Assembly (NCBI RefSeq): GCF_015708085.1
Contig: NZ_JADNYM010000017.1
Location: 46,277-110,276, forward strand
Direction of reading: 5' to 3'
DNA: 64,000 bases
DNA from: Arthrobacter terrae
GTDB lineage: Bacteria > Actinomycetota > Actinomycetes > Actinomycetales > Micrococcaceae
Made by a program: the position numbers and the translations under genes. Positions 18,137 through 25,520 of this stretch are shown piece after piece (positions within the stretch are counted from its first letter, which is position 1; each line of letters begins with the position of its first letter). Under the pieces are notes generated by a model. That model searched no databases, was not told where the DNA came from, and was given only the letters and a program-made list of their open reading frames with translations.

Positions 18137-18715
18137 TCAGGCGTTGGATTGGATGGTGGCGCTCACGCGCGGAACCGGGTCAAGGCCCGCAGTTTCGAGG
18201 TGCTCGCTGATCGTGTCGGTGACCCTCGCCCGCAGATCGCCGGATTCGCGCAGAGACGTTTTGACGTTTAGGTGTACGCGCTTACCGGTGGCCGTCGCGG
18301 TGACCGAGCTGACGCCGTCGATCTGCCCGCACCGCGCCCGGGCAAGTTGGGCCACCGCACGTCGGGTCATCACGGTCTCCTGCTCCTGTACCGGTGCCTG
18401 GTCCGAACCGTCGGGACTGCGGACCGGGAGGGCACTGAAACCGCCGGGCACAATCGCACACAACAAGAGAATTACGCCCACGACGACGGCGCCGACTCCT
18501 ACGCCCCACGCACCGGCACTGTTCCAGGTCAACCCGGTCAGCCAGTCCCTGGGTCCTTGCAGGACCATGGACCACGTACCGTTCATCAATCTGGCAATGG
18601 TCAGCCACACCAAGGCGACACCGGCTGCCAAGAGCAGGATGCCCACGATTAGTGCCGGGACGGTGCGGCTGGGCCGGCGCCGCAAACTCGTTGACCGTCC
18701 GTCATGCCGGCTCAC
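18137..18715 (-). CDS. DUF6286-like membrane protein of the Asp23 cluster
   Basis: A 192-residue protein with an Arg-rich N-terminus, two membrane helices (about 19-42 and 67-90, the second GVGAVVVGVILLLCAIVPGG) and a soluble C-terminal domain rich in beta-strand pattern. Its size, topology and place beside Asp23 genes match the DUF6286 proteins of actinobacterial alkaline-shock clusters. The ATG overlaps the stop of the upstream Asp23 gene by four bases. The role is probably in anchoring or modulating the Asp23 assembly. Confidence 0.7.
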   Translation of the reverse strand: MSRHDGRSTSLRRRPSRTVPALIVGILLLAAGVALVWLTIARLMNGTWSMVLQGPRDWLTGLTWNSAGAWGVGVGAVVVGVILLLCAIVPGGFSALPVRSPDGSDQAPVQEQETVMTRRAVAQLARARCGQIDGVSSVTATATGKRVHLNVKTSLRESGDLRARVTDTISEHLETAGLDPVPRVSATIQSNA

Positions 18716-19155
18716 AATAACCGCCTCCGCCCAGGCGCAGCTCCTTCACTTGTCAACCACGCGACTTTGATATCGACCTGCCGGACTTCGACCCCGGTCA
18801 ATTCCGTGACCCGTCCCCTGATCCGCTGCCGCAAATCCTCGGTCGCACGGCGCAAGGGAACCGGATATAACAACCCGACCTCGACACTGACCGTGGCAAT
18901 GTTCCCGTTCAGCTCAACTGAAGCCTTCGGCCGGGCAGACAAATCCGCATGCGCGCCAATCCCGAGAAACCCTCCGGAGGAGCCCCCGGCAGAGGATTCA
19001 TCATTGGCGACCTGACCGGCAATCTTCTCGATCACCCTATTTGCCAGGACCGTGTGGCCCCGGGAGCCGATGTCATCATCGCCACCGCCATAACTGCCAC
19101 TGGCGGCGTCCTCAGCTGCAGTGGGCGGCAGTTGGTGGGCGCCCTGCCGGTTCAT
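18712..19155 (-). CDS. Asp23/Gls24 family envelope stress protein
   Basis: A 147-residue protein with a disordered Gly/Ser-rich N-terminus (to about 35) and an Asp23-like domain: VLANRVIEKIAGQVANDE, VELNGNIATVSVEVGLLYP, LRQRIRGRVTELTGVEVRQV and the closing VDIKVAWL strand. It overlaps the genes on both sides by four bases (ATGA type), so translation is coupled. Asp23 proteins form membrane-associated filaments or arrays in cell-wall stress in Firmicutes. Confidence 0.85.
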   Translation of the reverse strand: MNRQGAHQLPPTAAEDAASGSYGGGDDDIGSRGHTVLANRVIEKIAGQVANDESSAGGSSGGFLGIGAHADLSARPKASVELNGNIATVSVEVGLLYPVPLRRATEDLRQRIRGRVTELTGVEVRQVDIKVAWLTSEGAAPGRRRLL

Positions 19156-19331
19156 CGGCTTGTTGCCTTACCGAACAGGGCTGCCATGTCGAGTTTGCCC
19201 TCCGCCACCCGGCCGACCACCAAACCGATGAAGCCCAGGACGATCGCGGACACCAGCGCCCACCACCCGCCGAAAGCCAAGACAATTCCCAGTACCAGAC
19301 CTATCGTCAAGCACCAACGTGTAGTAGACAT
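19152..19331 (-). CDS. Small two-helix membrane protein, DUF2273-like
   Basis: A 59-residue protein: two membrane helices (about 5-23 and 27-44) joined by a Gly-Trp turn, then a short tail KLDMAALFG. DUF2273 proteins of this size accompany Asp23 and AmaP. The start is one of two close ATGs (19331 or 19337); GGAAGAGG serves either. Its stop overlaps the downstream Asp23 gene. Confidence 0.7.
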   Translation of the reverse strand: MSTTRWCLTIGLVLGIVLAFGGWWALVSAIVLGFIGLVVGRVAEGKLDMAALFGKATSR

Positions 19332-19397
19332 AGCCATCCTCTTCCTTCCCGGTCTTACGGACACACCGGGCAGGATGCCCCGCCCGGTGCTGTGGAC

Positions 19398-19910
19398 TTA
19401 CTGAAGTTCGGTCTTCTGATCCTGCTGGCTCTGCTTGTCCTGCTGGTCCTCGCCGGGGAGATGTACATCGGTGACATTGATGTTCACTTCAATGACCTCC
19501 AACCCAGTGGCCCGTTCCACCGACTGAATGACGTTGCGGCGGATTCCCTGGCTGACGTCCACCACGGAGGCCCCGTACTCCACCACGATGGAGACGTCGA
19601 TGGCAGTCTGCCGCTCACCCTTTTCCACGGACACACCGCCGCTGACGTTGGTCTGGGAACCGGGGATGCGCTCGGCCAGCGCGCTGAAGGCACGGCGCCC
19701 GGCACTACCCATGGCATATACGCCGGGAACCTCGCGGGTCGCCATGCCGGCAAGCTTTTGCACCACGGTTTCCTCGATGGTGGTATCCCCGCGGTCGGTG
19801 TGCAGGGGGCCGGTCTTTTTCGGCTGTTCCTGCGGAGCGCTTCGCTTCTGCTCCTCGGGCGTGGCCATAACGCCGCTGGAACTTCCGGGGGTCTTCGTTG
19901 CCTCTGACAT
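19398..19910 (-). CDS. Asp23/Gls24 family envelope stress protein, first gene of the operon
   Basis: A 170-residue protein with a charged, Pro/Gln-rich N-terminal third and an Asp23 domain: TIEETVVQKLAGMATREVPG, VYAMGSAGRRAF, TAIDVSIVVEYGASVVDVSQ, IRRNVIQSVERATGLEVIEV, then NINVTDVHL. This is the closest to the canonical Asp23 sequence in the window. The ATG at 19910 has AAGGAG nine bases upstream; an ATG at 19919 touches that site. The promoter must lie in the 160 bases shared with the divergent sigma-factor gene. Confidence 0.9.
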   Translation of the reverse strand: MSEATKTPGSSSGVMATPEEQKRSAPQEQPKKTGPLHTDRGDTTIEETVVQKLAGMATREVPGVYAMGSAGRRAFSALAERIPGSQTNVSGGVSVEKGERQTAIDVSIVVEYGASVVDVSQGIRRNVIQSVERATGLEVIEVNINVTDVHLPGEDQQDKQSQQDQKTELQ

Positions 19911-20074
19911 GGAAAACATCTCCTTCTGAAGGGGAATAGTAATCGTGCTTACAAAGATAAAGACGAAGCCCACAGCCAAACGTCACGCACAAGGTAGATC
20001 TTTTTCGAAAAGTTTTCCCGTGAAGCGCCCGTTAGAAGCTGCAGATCCTGCAGCGTTATGACACAGTGAGGGCA

Positions 20075-20710
20075 ATGCGCCGGTACACTGCCGGACGGAA
20101 CGGATGGCCGATGGAGGATTACGGATCCGGCTTCGAGGCGGAACCGGGCCTGGATGAAGGAAGTATCGTTGCCCGCGCGCAGGACGGGGACCTCAGGGCC
20201 TTCGAACATCTGGTCAATTCCTATCAGGGCCGTCTTTTCCGGCTGGCATACCGCATGCTCAATGACCGCGGAGATGCCGAGGATGTGGTGCAGGAGGCAC
20301 TGACGGCCAGCTGGCGCGGACTGGCAAGGCTGCAGGACGTGCAGGCCTTCGGCGGCTGGGTTTATCGGCTGGCCACCAACAGATGCCTGGATGTTCTGCG
20401 GAAACGTTCCACCAGAACCGAGCACATAACAGATCCGCAGGATATTCTCTCCATCAGCACCGATGGTGCTGGATCGGACCAGCTTTCCGACCCCGCCTAC
20501 GCGGCCGAAAGGACCGCCCGCGACGACGGCCTCACTGCCGTCCTGAACACCCTCCCGCCGGAACAGCGTGCCTGCTGGCTGCTCCGGGAAATGCATGGAC
20601 GCAGCTATGCCGAAATCGGTGCAACACTAAAGATAAGCCCAACGGCAGTGCGCGGACGCCTCGCCCGGGCACGGATCCAGATTGCGGAAGGGATGAACGA
20701 ATGGCGCTAG
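20075..20710 (+). CDS. ECF-type RNA polymerase sigma factor
   Basis: A sigma factor of about 211 residues. Region 2 runs from VARAQDGDLRAFEHLVNSYQ through the -10 recognition stretch DAEDVVQEALTASWRGL to WVYRLATNRCLDVLRKR; region 4 holds LPPEQRACWLLREMHGRSYA with the helix-turn-helix IGATLKISPTAVRGRLARAR. The start is uncertain: GTG 20066, ATG 20075 and ATG 20111 are all open and none has a clear site. It overlaps the following zinc-motif gene by ten bases. The divergent Asp23 operon is the obvious target, but I could not identify a promoter pair with confidence. Confidence 0.88.
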   Translation: MRRYTAGRNGWPMEDYGSGFEAEPGLDEGSIVARAQDGDLRAFEHLVNSYQGRLFRLAYRMLNDRGDAEDVVQEALTASWRGLARLQDVQAFGGWVYRLATNRCLDVLRKRSTRTEHITDPQDILSISTDGAGSDQLSDPAYAAERTARDDGLTAVLNTLPPEQRACWLLREMHGRSYAEIGATLKISPTAVRGRLARARIQIAEGMNEWR

Positions 20711-21306
20711 ACGACGAACCACGCCTGGGCTGCGGACGCAGCATCGACCGGATCTGGACCACCATTGATCAGCCGCTCAACGCCCACGAACAAACGTGCA
20801 GACAATGCCAGGCCGCCAGGGCACAGCTGAAAAGGCTCAATGAAGCAACCCAAGCACTGCGCGAAGCCGACCTTCACGATGAGGCATTGACCCCGCGCAG
20901 CGGAGTCAAAACCGCCATCATGGACGTAGCCCGGGCAGAGATCCGGCGCAGCAAAAGAATCCTCCTGGCCAGCAATGGCAACGGCACAACCGAAATCAGT
21001 GAGCAGGCCCTGAGCTCCGTCATCCGGGCGGCCGCTGCCGAGGTTCCCGGTATTCATGCCCGACGATGCCACATCGAAATATCTTCTGCCACTTCCGACA
21101 GCTCCGTCGACGATCCCCCCTCCGGTCAGTCCGGCGTCATCGGCCCGCACCTCGTCATCGGTCTTCGGTCTGCAGTTGCCCCGGACATCAATATCCCCCG
21201 AACCGTCCAGTTGCTGCGGCAACGGATCATCACCGCCATTCCCGCAGGCATCGGCATCAGCGCCGGGACCATCAACATCACAGTGGAGGACCTCTACGAT
21301 GTCTGA
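20701..21306 (+). CDS. Asp23-like protein with N-terminal anti-sigma-type zinc motif
   Basis: A 201-residue protein. The N-terminus carries a His-x3-Cys-x2-Cys motif (H29, C33, C36 in NAHEQTCRQCQAARAQL) with an additional Cys at 11, the hallmark of ZAS anti-sigma factors, followed by a helix. Residues 95-200 look like an Asp23 domain (SEQALSSVIRAAAAEVPGIH, a Ser/Pro insertion, IVIGLRSAV-like strands, then AGTINITVEDLYDV). The ATG lies inside the last codons of the sigma gene and its own stop overlaps the next Asp23 gene by eight bases. I infer it binds the sigma factor and links it to the Asp23 assembly; no transmembrane segment is present. Confidence 0.72.
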   Translation: MALDDEPRLGCGRSIDRIWTTIDQPLNAHEQTCRQCQAARAQLKRLNEATQALREADLHDEALTPRSGVKTAIMDVARAEIRRSKRILLASNGNGTTEISEQALSSVIRAAAAEVPGIHARRCHIEISSATSDSSVDDPPSGQSGVIGPHLVIGLRSAVAPDINIPRTVQLLRQRIITAIPAGIGISAGTINITVEDLYDV

Positions 21307-21694
21307 AAATCCGCTCCAAAGCCAGCTCATCACGAGTAAGCTGATCGCCTCCCTGGCCGCCCGCACAACGTTGGAGACCCCCGGGGTCCTCAGACTCGAG
21401 CCCACCGTGAAGGGGTTCCTGGCCCGGCTCGGTCCTGCCGCACTGCAGCGCCTCTCCAATTCCGCCGGCCAGAACGGCACCTACCGGGATGACGGCGTTC
21501 GCGTCACCATCAACGACAATGTCGCCGTCGTCCATCTTGATATAGCCACGGATATCGCCTACACCGCCCTCAACGTTGCCGAAACAGTGCAGCAACGCGT
21601 CCGCGGGAACATCGGCCACACCGGTCTGACCGTGGGAAAGGTAGACATCAGCATCCTGGCGATCGAGCCCCCACCGCCGGCAAAAATCAGCTAG
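21299..21694 (+). CDS. Asp23/Gls24-like protein
   Basis: A 131-residue protein with an Asp23-like pattern: LITSKLIASLAARTTLETPG, VLRLEPTVKGFLARLG, VRVTINDNVAVVHLDIATD, VAETVQQRVRGNIGHTGL and VGKVDISILAIE. Its start ATG lies inside the upstream gene, so the sigma, zinc-motif and Asp23 genes form one coupled unit. It ends in a short Pro-rich tail. It converges on a VOC-protein gene eight bases further. Confidence 0.8.
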   Translation: MSENPLQSQLITSKLIASLAARTTLETPGVLRLEPTVKGFLARLGPAALQRLSNSAGQNGTYRDDGVRVTINDNVAVVHLDIATDIAYTALNVAETVQQRVRGNIGHTGLTVGKVDISILAIEPPPPAKIS

Positions 21695-21702
21695 CCGGCA
21701 GG

Positions 21703-22062
21703 TCAGTCCGTCGGTGGGGTATAGAGCTGAAGATCGTTTCCCTCAGAGTCCTTGAATGGCATGATGCGACCCCAGTCATGATCGCTGACCTGGCCGGTAA
21801 TTTCGATGCCGTTTGCCTTGAGCCGGTCAATTTCCGTTTCGAGGTCGCCGCCATCCGGCTGGAAAGTTATTACCGCACCGCGGCTGGCATGTGCTGACGC
21901 GTCCTCGCGGGCGTTTAGCCCAATTTTTAGGCCGTTCGCATCGACTTCACTCCAGTCTGACTCCTGCTTCGTGACCTTGAAGCCAAGGGAATCACGATAA
22001 AACCTTACCGCCCGTTCCATGTCGCTGACGGGAACCCACACTGCCGCTATACCTGATGCCAT
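21703..22062 (-). CDS. VOC (glyoxalase/bleomycin resistance) superfamily protein
   Basis: A 119-residue single-domain VOC protein: WVPVSDMERAVRFYRDSLGF at the start, ITFQPDG in the middle and GRIMPFKDSEGNDLQLYTPP at the end, with the metal-site Glu replaced by the DSEGN context usual in this group. The metal ligands are not all obvious. Substrates of such stand-alone proteins are unknown. The ATG has a GAGAAG site. Confidence 0.85.
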   Translation of the reverse strand: MASGIAAVWVPVSDMERAVRFYRDSLGFKVTKQESDWSEVDANGLKIGLNAREDASAHASRGAVITFQPDGGDLETEIDRLKANGIEITGQVSDHDWGRIMPFKDSEGNDLQLYTPPTD

Positions 22063-22107
22063 GATTCTTCTCCTTGCTATTAATACTGATGGGATGATTC
22101 CGGCCCT

Positions 22108-22644
22108 CTACCTCACGAAGCCTTTGAGGACGTTACGAGGCCGCTGCATCTCTGCGTGCTTGGCGCCCAGAATAATGACCGTGCCGGCGAAGAAGGGCAA
22201 GGCCCACTGCAGGAGACGGAGTTTCTTTTGGGCCGGCTCCAGTTCCTTGGAAGCATTCGGGCCCGGTTCCGTTGCACCCTCGGCACCCTCCCCCGCCAGT
22301 TGTTCAACTTTCCTGCCCAGGAGCCCCGTGTAGAGAGTAAATCCGGCTCCAGTGAGGGTCACAGCCGTCTTGAAGGCCGTCACGCCGGTCATACCGTCTT
22401 GGCTTGCTATTCTCCCCTTATTGTCACTGATGACGAAGATCCCGGCGATCACGTGACCTACCAGGGCTGTAGCCTGGACGGGGGCCCATCTTTTCCAGCC
22501 CAAAGCGGAGAGCCTGGTCCGTTCGGTGGAGTCTTTGGCCTGTGACGCTGCGCCATTGAGGCCGATGGCGCCCATCAGGGATCCCCCGAACCAGGCGGCA
22601 GCGGTGAGGTCGTGGACGGAACGGGCGATCAGGTTGCCGGCCAT
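22108..22644 (-). CDS. Hypothetical membrane protein
   Basis: A 178-residue protein with about four hydrophobic segments (around 14-30, 57-73, 88-104 and 146-162) joined by polar loops, one rich in Glu/Gly (KVEQLAGEGAEGATEP). I do not recognise a characterised family, though similar proteins exist in related actinobacteria to my knowledge. A GGAAACC region precedes the ATG. It lies 29 bases after the upstream small gene on the same strand and may share its transcript. Confidence 0.65.
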   Translation of the reverse strand: MAGNLIARSVHDLTAAAWFGGSLMGAIGLNGAASQAKDSTERTRLSALGWKRWAPVQATALVGHVIAGIFVISDNKGRIASQDGMTGVTAFKTAVTLTGAGFTLYTGLLGRKVEQLAGEGAEGATEPGPNASKELEPAQKKLRLLQWALPFFAGTVIILGAKHAEMQRPRNVLKGFVR

Positions 22645-22673
22645 GATGGTTTCCTTTTCTCGAATCCAAAAAG

Positions 22674-23018
22674 TTACTGGTCGTCGGCGCTGCTGGAATT
22701 AGTACCGGAGGGCTGCTGTTGGTGCGGATGCTGATAGACCTGCTGCCACATTCCGACGCCGTAAGCCCGGATCAGACGTCCCTCAGCGGTACTGATCCGA
22801 AGCACACCATCTTGAAGTCCGATGTCGAATCCGGGCACTTTTCCGGAAGTTCCGTCTTCTTCCTCTTGCGCATAAACGTGCGATTCGGAGTCAAGAAGTA
22901 CCAGTACTCCTGGCTGCACCTGGCCATACAGGGCTGATGAATAACTGGATGCTTCCTGATCAGCATCAAAGATCTGCGGACCCTTCGAGCCCTGAGCATA
23001 AATTCTTATTGTTGGCAT
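22674..23018 (-). CDS. Small hypothetical protein
   Basis: A 114-residue acidic protein without membrane segments: MPTIRIYAQGSKGPQIFDAD at the start, a hydrophobic VQPGVLVLLDSE core and a His/Gln/Ser-rich tail. AAAGGAG lies six bases before the ATG at 23018; the ATG three bases earlier is also possible. The 45 residues that could be added upstream are basic and unlikely. No family recognised. Confidence 0.6.
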   Translation of the reverse strand: MPTIRIYAQGSKGPQIFDADQEASSYSSALYGQVQPGVLVLLDSESHVYAQEEEDGTSGKVPGFDIGLQDGVLRISTAEGRLIRAYGVGMWQQVYQHPHQQQPSGTNSSSADDQ

Positions 23019-23236
23019 CATGGTCTCCTTTAGAGCTTGTTTATCCAGACTACGACGAAAACTAAGCCAACTGACTTTTATGCTCCTAAATACTTGAGAC
23101 CGGGTATTACTGGTCGTTGCTAACCTGATAATGCCCCTCTTGGGGCAGTGTGGCATGCGACGCGGGGCCAGCGCTGGATCCCTCCCCGTCAGCTATGCCC
23201 GGGGCTTCTGGTTCAGCCCTGCCCGGAGCGTTACAT

Positions 23237-23480
23237 CTATTTCCTGGATCTGAAGACGATATAGAGCACGAGGGCAAAGGTGATCATCGCGCCCAATGCG
23301 ATGGGGTAGCCGAACGCCCAGTGGAGCTCGGGTGGGCATGTTGTCGAAGTTCATGCCGTAGATAGCACCGATGAGTGTGGGTGCAAAGAGGATTGCCGCT
23401 CATCCCGAGATCTTTTTCATGTCCTCGTTTTGCCATTGCACGACGAGGCTCGAGTTCACGCTCAGGATCTGTGAAAGGGC
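23237..23480 (-). pseudogene. corA: Remnant of a CorA-type magnesium transporter
   Basis: Read on the minus strand this encodes the end of CorA: LSVNSSLVVQWQNEDMKKIS, a stop, AAIL, then IGAIYGMNFDNMP with the diagnostic GMN, then ELHWAFGYPIALGAMITF and a C-terminal VLYIVFRSRK before TAG at 23237. Two lesions are visible: an in-frame TGA where Trp is expected (about 23398), and a 4-base insertion after the MP of the GMN loop (about 23335) that shifts the frame. The upstream part to about 23800 has no intact frame and looks like decayed N-terminal sequence, but I could not align it. Confidence 0.8.
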
Positions 23481-23887
23481 GTCGACGCCCAAATGGACGC
23501 CTGATGAACAACCTTTCGCCCCACCTTCAGCCCTCGATTTGGGTTCTCACCGTGAGCCATGGCTCGAAGATTACAGGCTCTGCTGGTGTGGCCCGCTGCC
23601 ATCGCGCTTGAAAGAAGCCGTGGTCAAGGTCGAGAGTTCCTTGGCCGGAGTGCAACCCGAAATGCGGGTGCTCCATGAACGGCTCAATATAGGTTGGGAT
23701 CGCCGCATCGAGGCTTCTTCGCAATGGGTGCAGCAGATTTCAAGGTCCAGGATGTTGGGGTCCTCTCTGCTACGGTCGAACGCCAATCGTAGGGTGGCCG
23801 CGAATATTGCTGACTAATCACCGCGTTGTCTTCTCCTGAAAAAATACTGTTGCCTGACTGACCCTGGGACGCTGTGGTGATTGCCTG

Positions 23888-24151
23888 TTATTCGACCCGC
23901 CATACTTGTTCGGTGTCACTGTGATAGGCCATGCGGCGGCCGAAGGCGCCATTGCTGGAGAGCCAGATAATGGTTGAGTCCACCGTTTTCTCGTCGATAT
24001 ACCCCGAGTACGTCCGATACCCGTTGTTTTTTAGATAGACCTTGTCTCCGCGTCTCAGCAGCGTCCAATCGCTGACCAGCGTGCTCCCGGTTTGCAGCGG
24101 GAGCGCAGCTATCTGCGGCGGGTACGCGTGGTCGCCGGTCCGTGGGCTCAA
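23888..24151 (-). CDS. Small hypothetical protein
   Basis: An 87-residue soluble protein with alternating polar and hydrophobic residues (WTLLRRGDKVYLKNNGYRTY, then IIWLSSNGAFGRRMAYHSD), probably a small beta-barrel. It uses a TTG start at 24151 after a strong GGGAGGGG site. It is 10 bases from the GNAT gene upstream, so it may be the last gene of the STAS-GNAT transcript. Family not recognised. Confidence 0.6.
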   Translation of the reverse strand: MSPRTGDHAYPPQIAALPLQTGSTLVSDWTLLRRGDKVYLKNNGYRTYSGYIDEKTVDSTIIWLSSNGAFGRRMAYHSDTEQVWRVE

Positions 24152-24161
24152 GGCCCCTCCC

Positions 24162-24575
24162 TCAGGTAGTTAGGTGACAGTGCCGGATCGTTTCAGCCGG
24201 AACTGAGAACGGTCTCTTGTTTTCGGCGCTCACGGTTCTTTCTCCGGTGGTGCGTTGTAAAGGGTCTCCGAGGTCCGTCAGCTGCAGGCGGGCCTGTTGT
24301 TGAGCGGGAATCAGGGCAAGGTATCGGGGATCGGTGCGCATGAACGCCCGGATGGCGAGGCAAAAGGGCAGTACGGCGAGACGACGTCGGGAGGCTTCCT
24401 CCACCGTGCTGCGGATCAGCAGCGTGGTCAGTTTAGGATTGTCGTGTTGCAGCATCTGCGTGTTAAGGAACCAGATTTCCTGACCGTTCATGCGGTAGAA
24501 CACGCAGCCCGCCAAGCGCCCATCGTCGTAAATTTCGAAACGGGACAAGTCAAGGTTGTTATGAATGGTCTGCAT
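24162..24575 (-). CDS. Small GNAT-like acetyltransferase (COG2388 type)
   Basis: A 137-residue protein. FEIYDDGRLAGCVFYRMNG and RLAVLPFCLAIRAFMRTDPR match the compact YjdJ-like N-acetyltransferases, in which a VLPFC segment forms the acceptor side. The usual acetyl-CoA loop Gx(G/A) is not clear here, so activity is uncertain. The last 40 residues are divergent. It overlaps the 77-residue gene by 17 bases. Substrate unknown. Confidence 0.7.
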   Translation of the reverse strand: MQTIHNNLDLSRFEIYDDGRLAGCVFYRMNGQEIWFLNTQMLQHDNPKLTTLLIRSTVEEASRRRLAVLPFCLAIRAFMRTDPRYLALIPAQQQARLQLTDLGDPLQRTTGERTVSAENKRPFSVPAETIRHCHLTT

Positions 24576-24792
24576 TGGTCACCCCTGCCGGTACAGCTTC
24601 CCGGCCCGCGCGTGCGTCAAGTTCTGCCGCGACGTCCTGATAGAGGGCGCAGACACCAGGGCTGGGAAAGTCCTGATCCAGCAGGCGGTACATCCGATCA
24701 CAGGAGGCAAGCAGATCTAGGGTGGGGACGCTGGAAAGATCCGCCGGCAGACCCGCCTGCGGTAGCGCAGAAGCCACTGACGAAGTTCTCAC
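24559..24792 (-). CDS. Small hypothetical protein between STAS and GNAT genes
   Basis: A 77-residue protein. The middle part (PTLDLLASCDRMYRLLDQDF then GVCALYQDVAAELDARAG) is predicted helical. The GTG start at 24792 overlaps the STAS stop (GTGA, four bases), with GAAGGTGG upstream, so translation is coupled. Its place next to an anti-sigma-antagonist gene suggests a regulatory partner; no family recognised. Confidence 0.6.
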   Translation of the reverse strand: MRTSSVASALPQAGLPADLSSVPTLDLLASCDRMYRLLDQDFPSPGVCALYQDVAAELDARAGREAVPAGVTNADHS

Positions 24793-25145
24793 GCGGCCAC
24801 CTTCGCAGCTGTGGGCGGACAGGAAACCTGCCACGCAGGGCACTCCGGCAGGACTGCGGGAGCACTGACACTGACGTGCGGATTGGATCCTCCGAAGGGC
24901 GCCAAGTCCGCATCCACGTCGGGACCGTCGTTGAGGTGGTACAGAATGTCCAGCGCCGACGCATCAATGTGGCGGGCGAGGGAAAGATCAACGACGACGT
25001 TCAGTCCCTGAATCAGGGAGCCGGCACGACGGATAATGGGAAGAAGAGCACGGCAGCTCTTGTCGGTGAGGCAGCCGTTTACTTCAAGAACGGCGGAGGT
25101 CGCTTCAATGTCCAAACGGACGATTACGCGCAGTTTATGATCCAT
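24789..25145 (-). CDS. STAS-domain protein (anti-anti-sigma factor-like)
   Basis: A 118-residue STAS domain: LDIEATSAVLEVNGCLTDKS, LNVVVDLSLARHIDASALDI, then a Pro-rich end. In SpoIIAA-type antagonists the Ser of the D-S-S motif is phosphorylated by an anti-sigma kinase; here the motif is DASAL, so a Ser is kept one position later. No RsbW-like kinase is visible in the window. The ATG at 25145 has a GGAGT site. It is first of three overlapping genes. Confidence 0.78.
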   Translation of the reverse strand: MDHKLRVIVRLDIEATSAVLEVNGCLTDKSCRALLPIIRRAGSLIQGLNVVVDLSLARHIDASALDILYHLNDGPDVDADLAPFGGSNPHVSVSAPAVLPECPAWQVSCPPTAAKVAA

Positions 25146-25520
25146 GGGGGTACTCCAAGATGAAGGTTCCATGGCTCACTGCTAAGCCTCGATAATGTTA
25201 TAGGTTCCAATGGGAAGCAACAAGCTCCCGGCACACCTGATTATCAAATGGTGCGAAGAGGCACGGTAACACCACGTGATATCTGTGATCCGGCCAGGGT
25301 TTTGGCGCCGGCCCGACCTCCGGGCTGCTGCTCGGGACCGCCCATGGATTGCTGCGGGCCTCTATGATAAGGACTTACGGTTTAGCAAAAAGCCGTTGGC
25401 ATGCTTATCGGGACAAAACGCCGCCGACTGCTCCAGGATCTCCGGGAAACCCGGCCGCGGATCCCCGGGCGTTTGGCTACGTTCGGTGTCGGCCGGCACA
25501 ACCGGAACGGCAAAGACAAC
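25146..25520. other. Intergenic stretch between STAS and GAF-ANTAR genes
   Basis: About 375 bases between divergent genes. A reading frame from ATG 25401 is open into the GAF-ANTAR gene but its first 40 codons are basic and not GAF-like. The stretch should hold two promoters; I see no clear operator or hairpin. Confidence 0.45.

Noticed and set aside
19911..20074. ECF promoter motif between the divergent Asp23 and sigma genes
   Set aside because: GGGAAAAC and CGTGAC-like words occur but spacing is not convincing enough to call a promoter.
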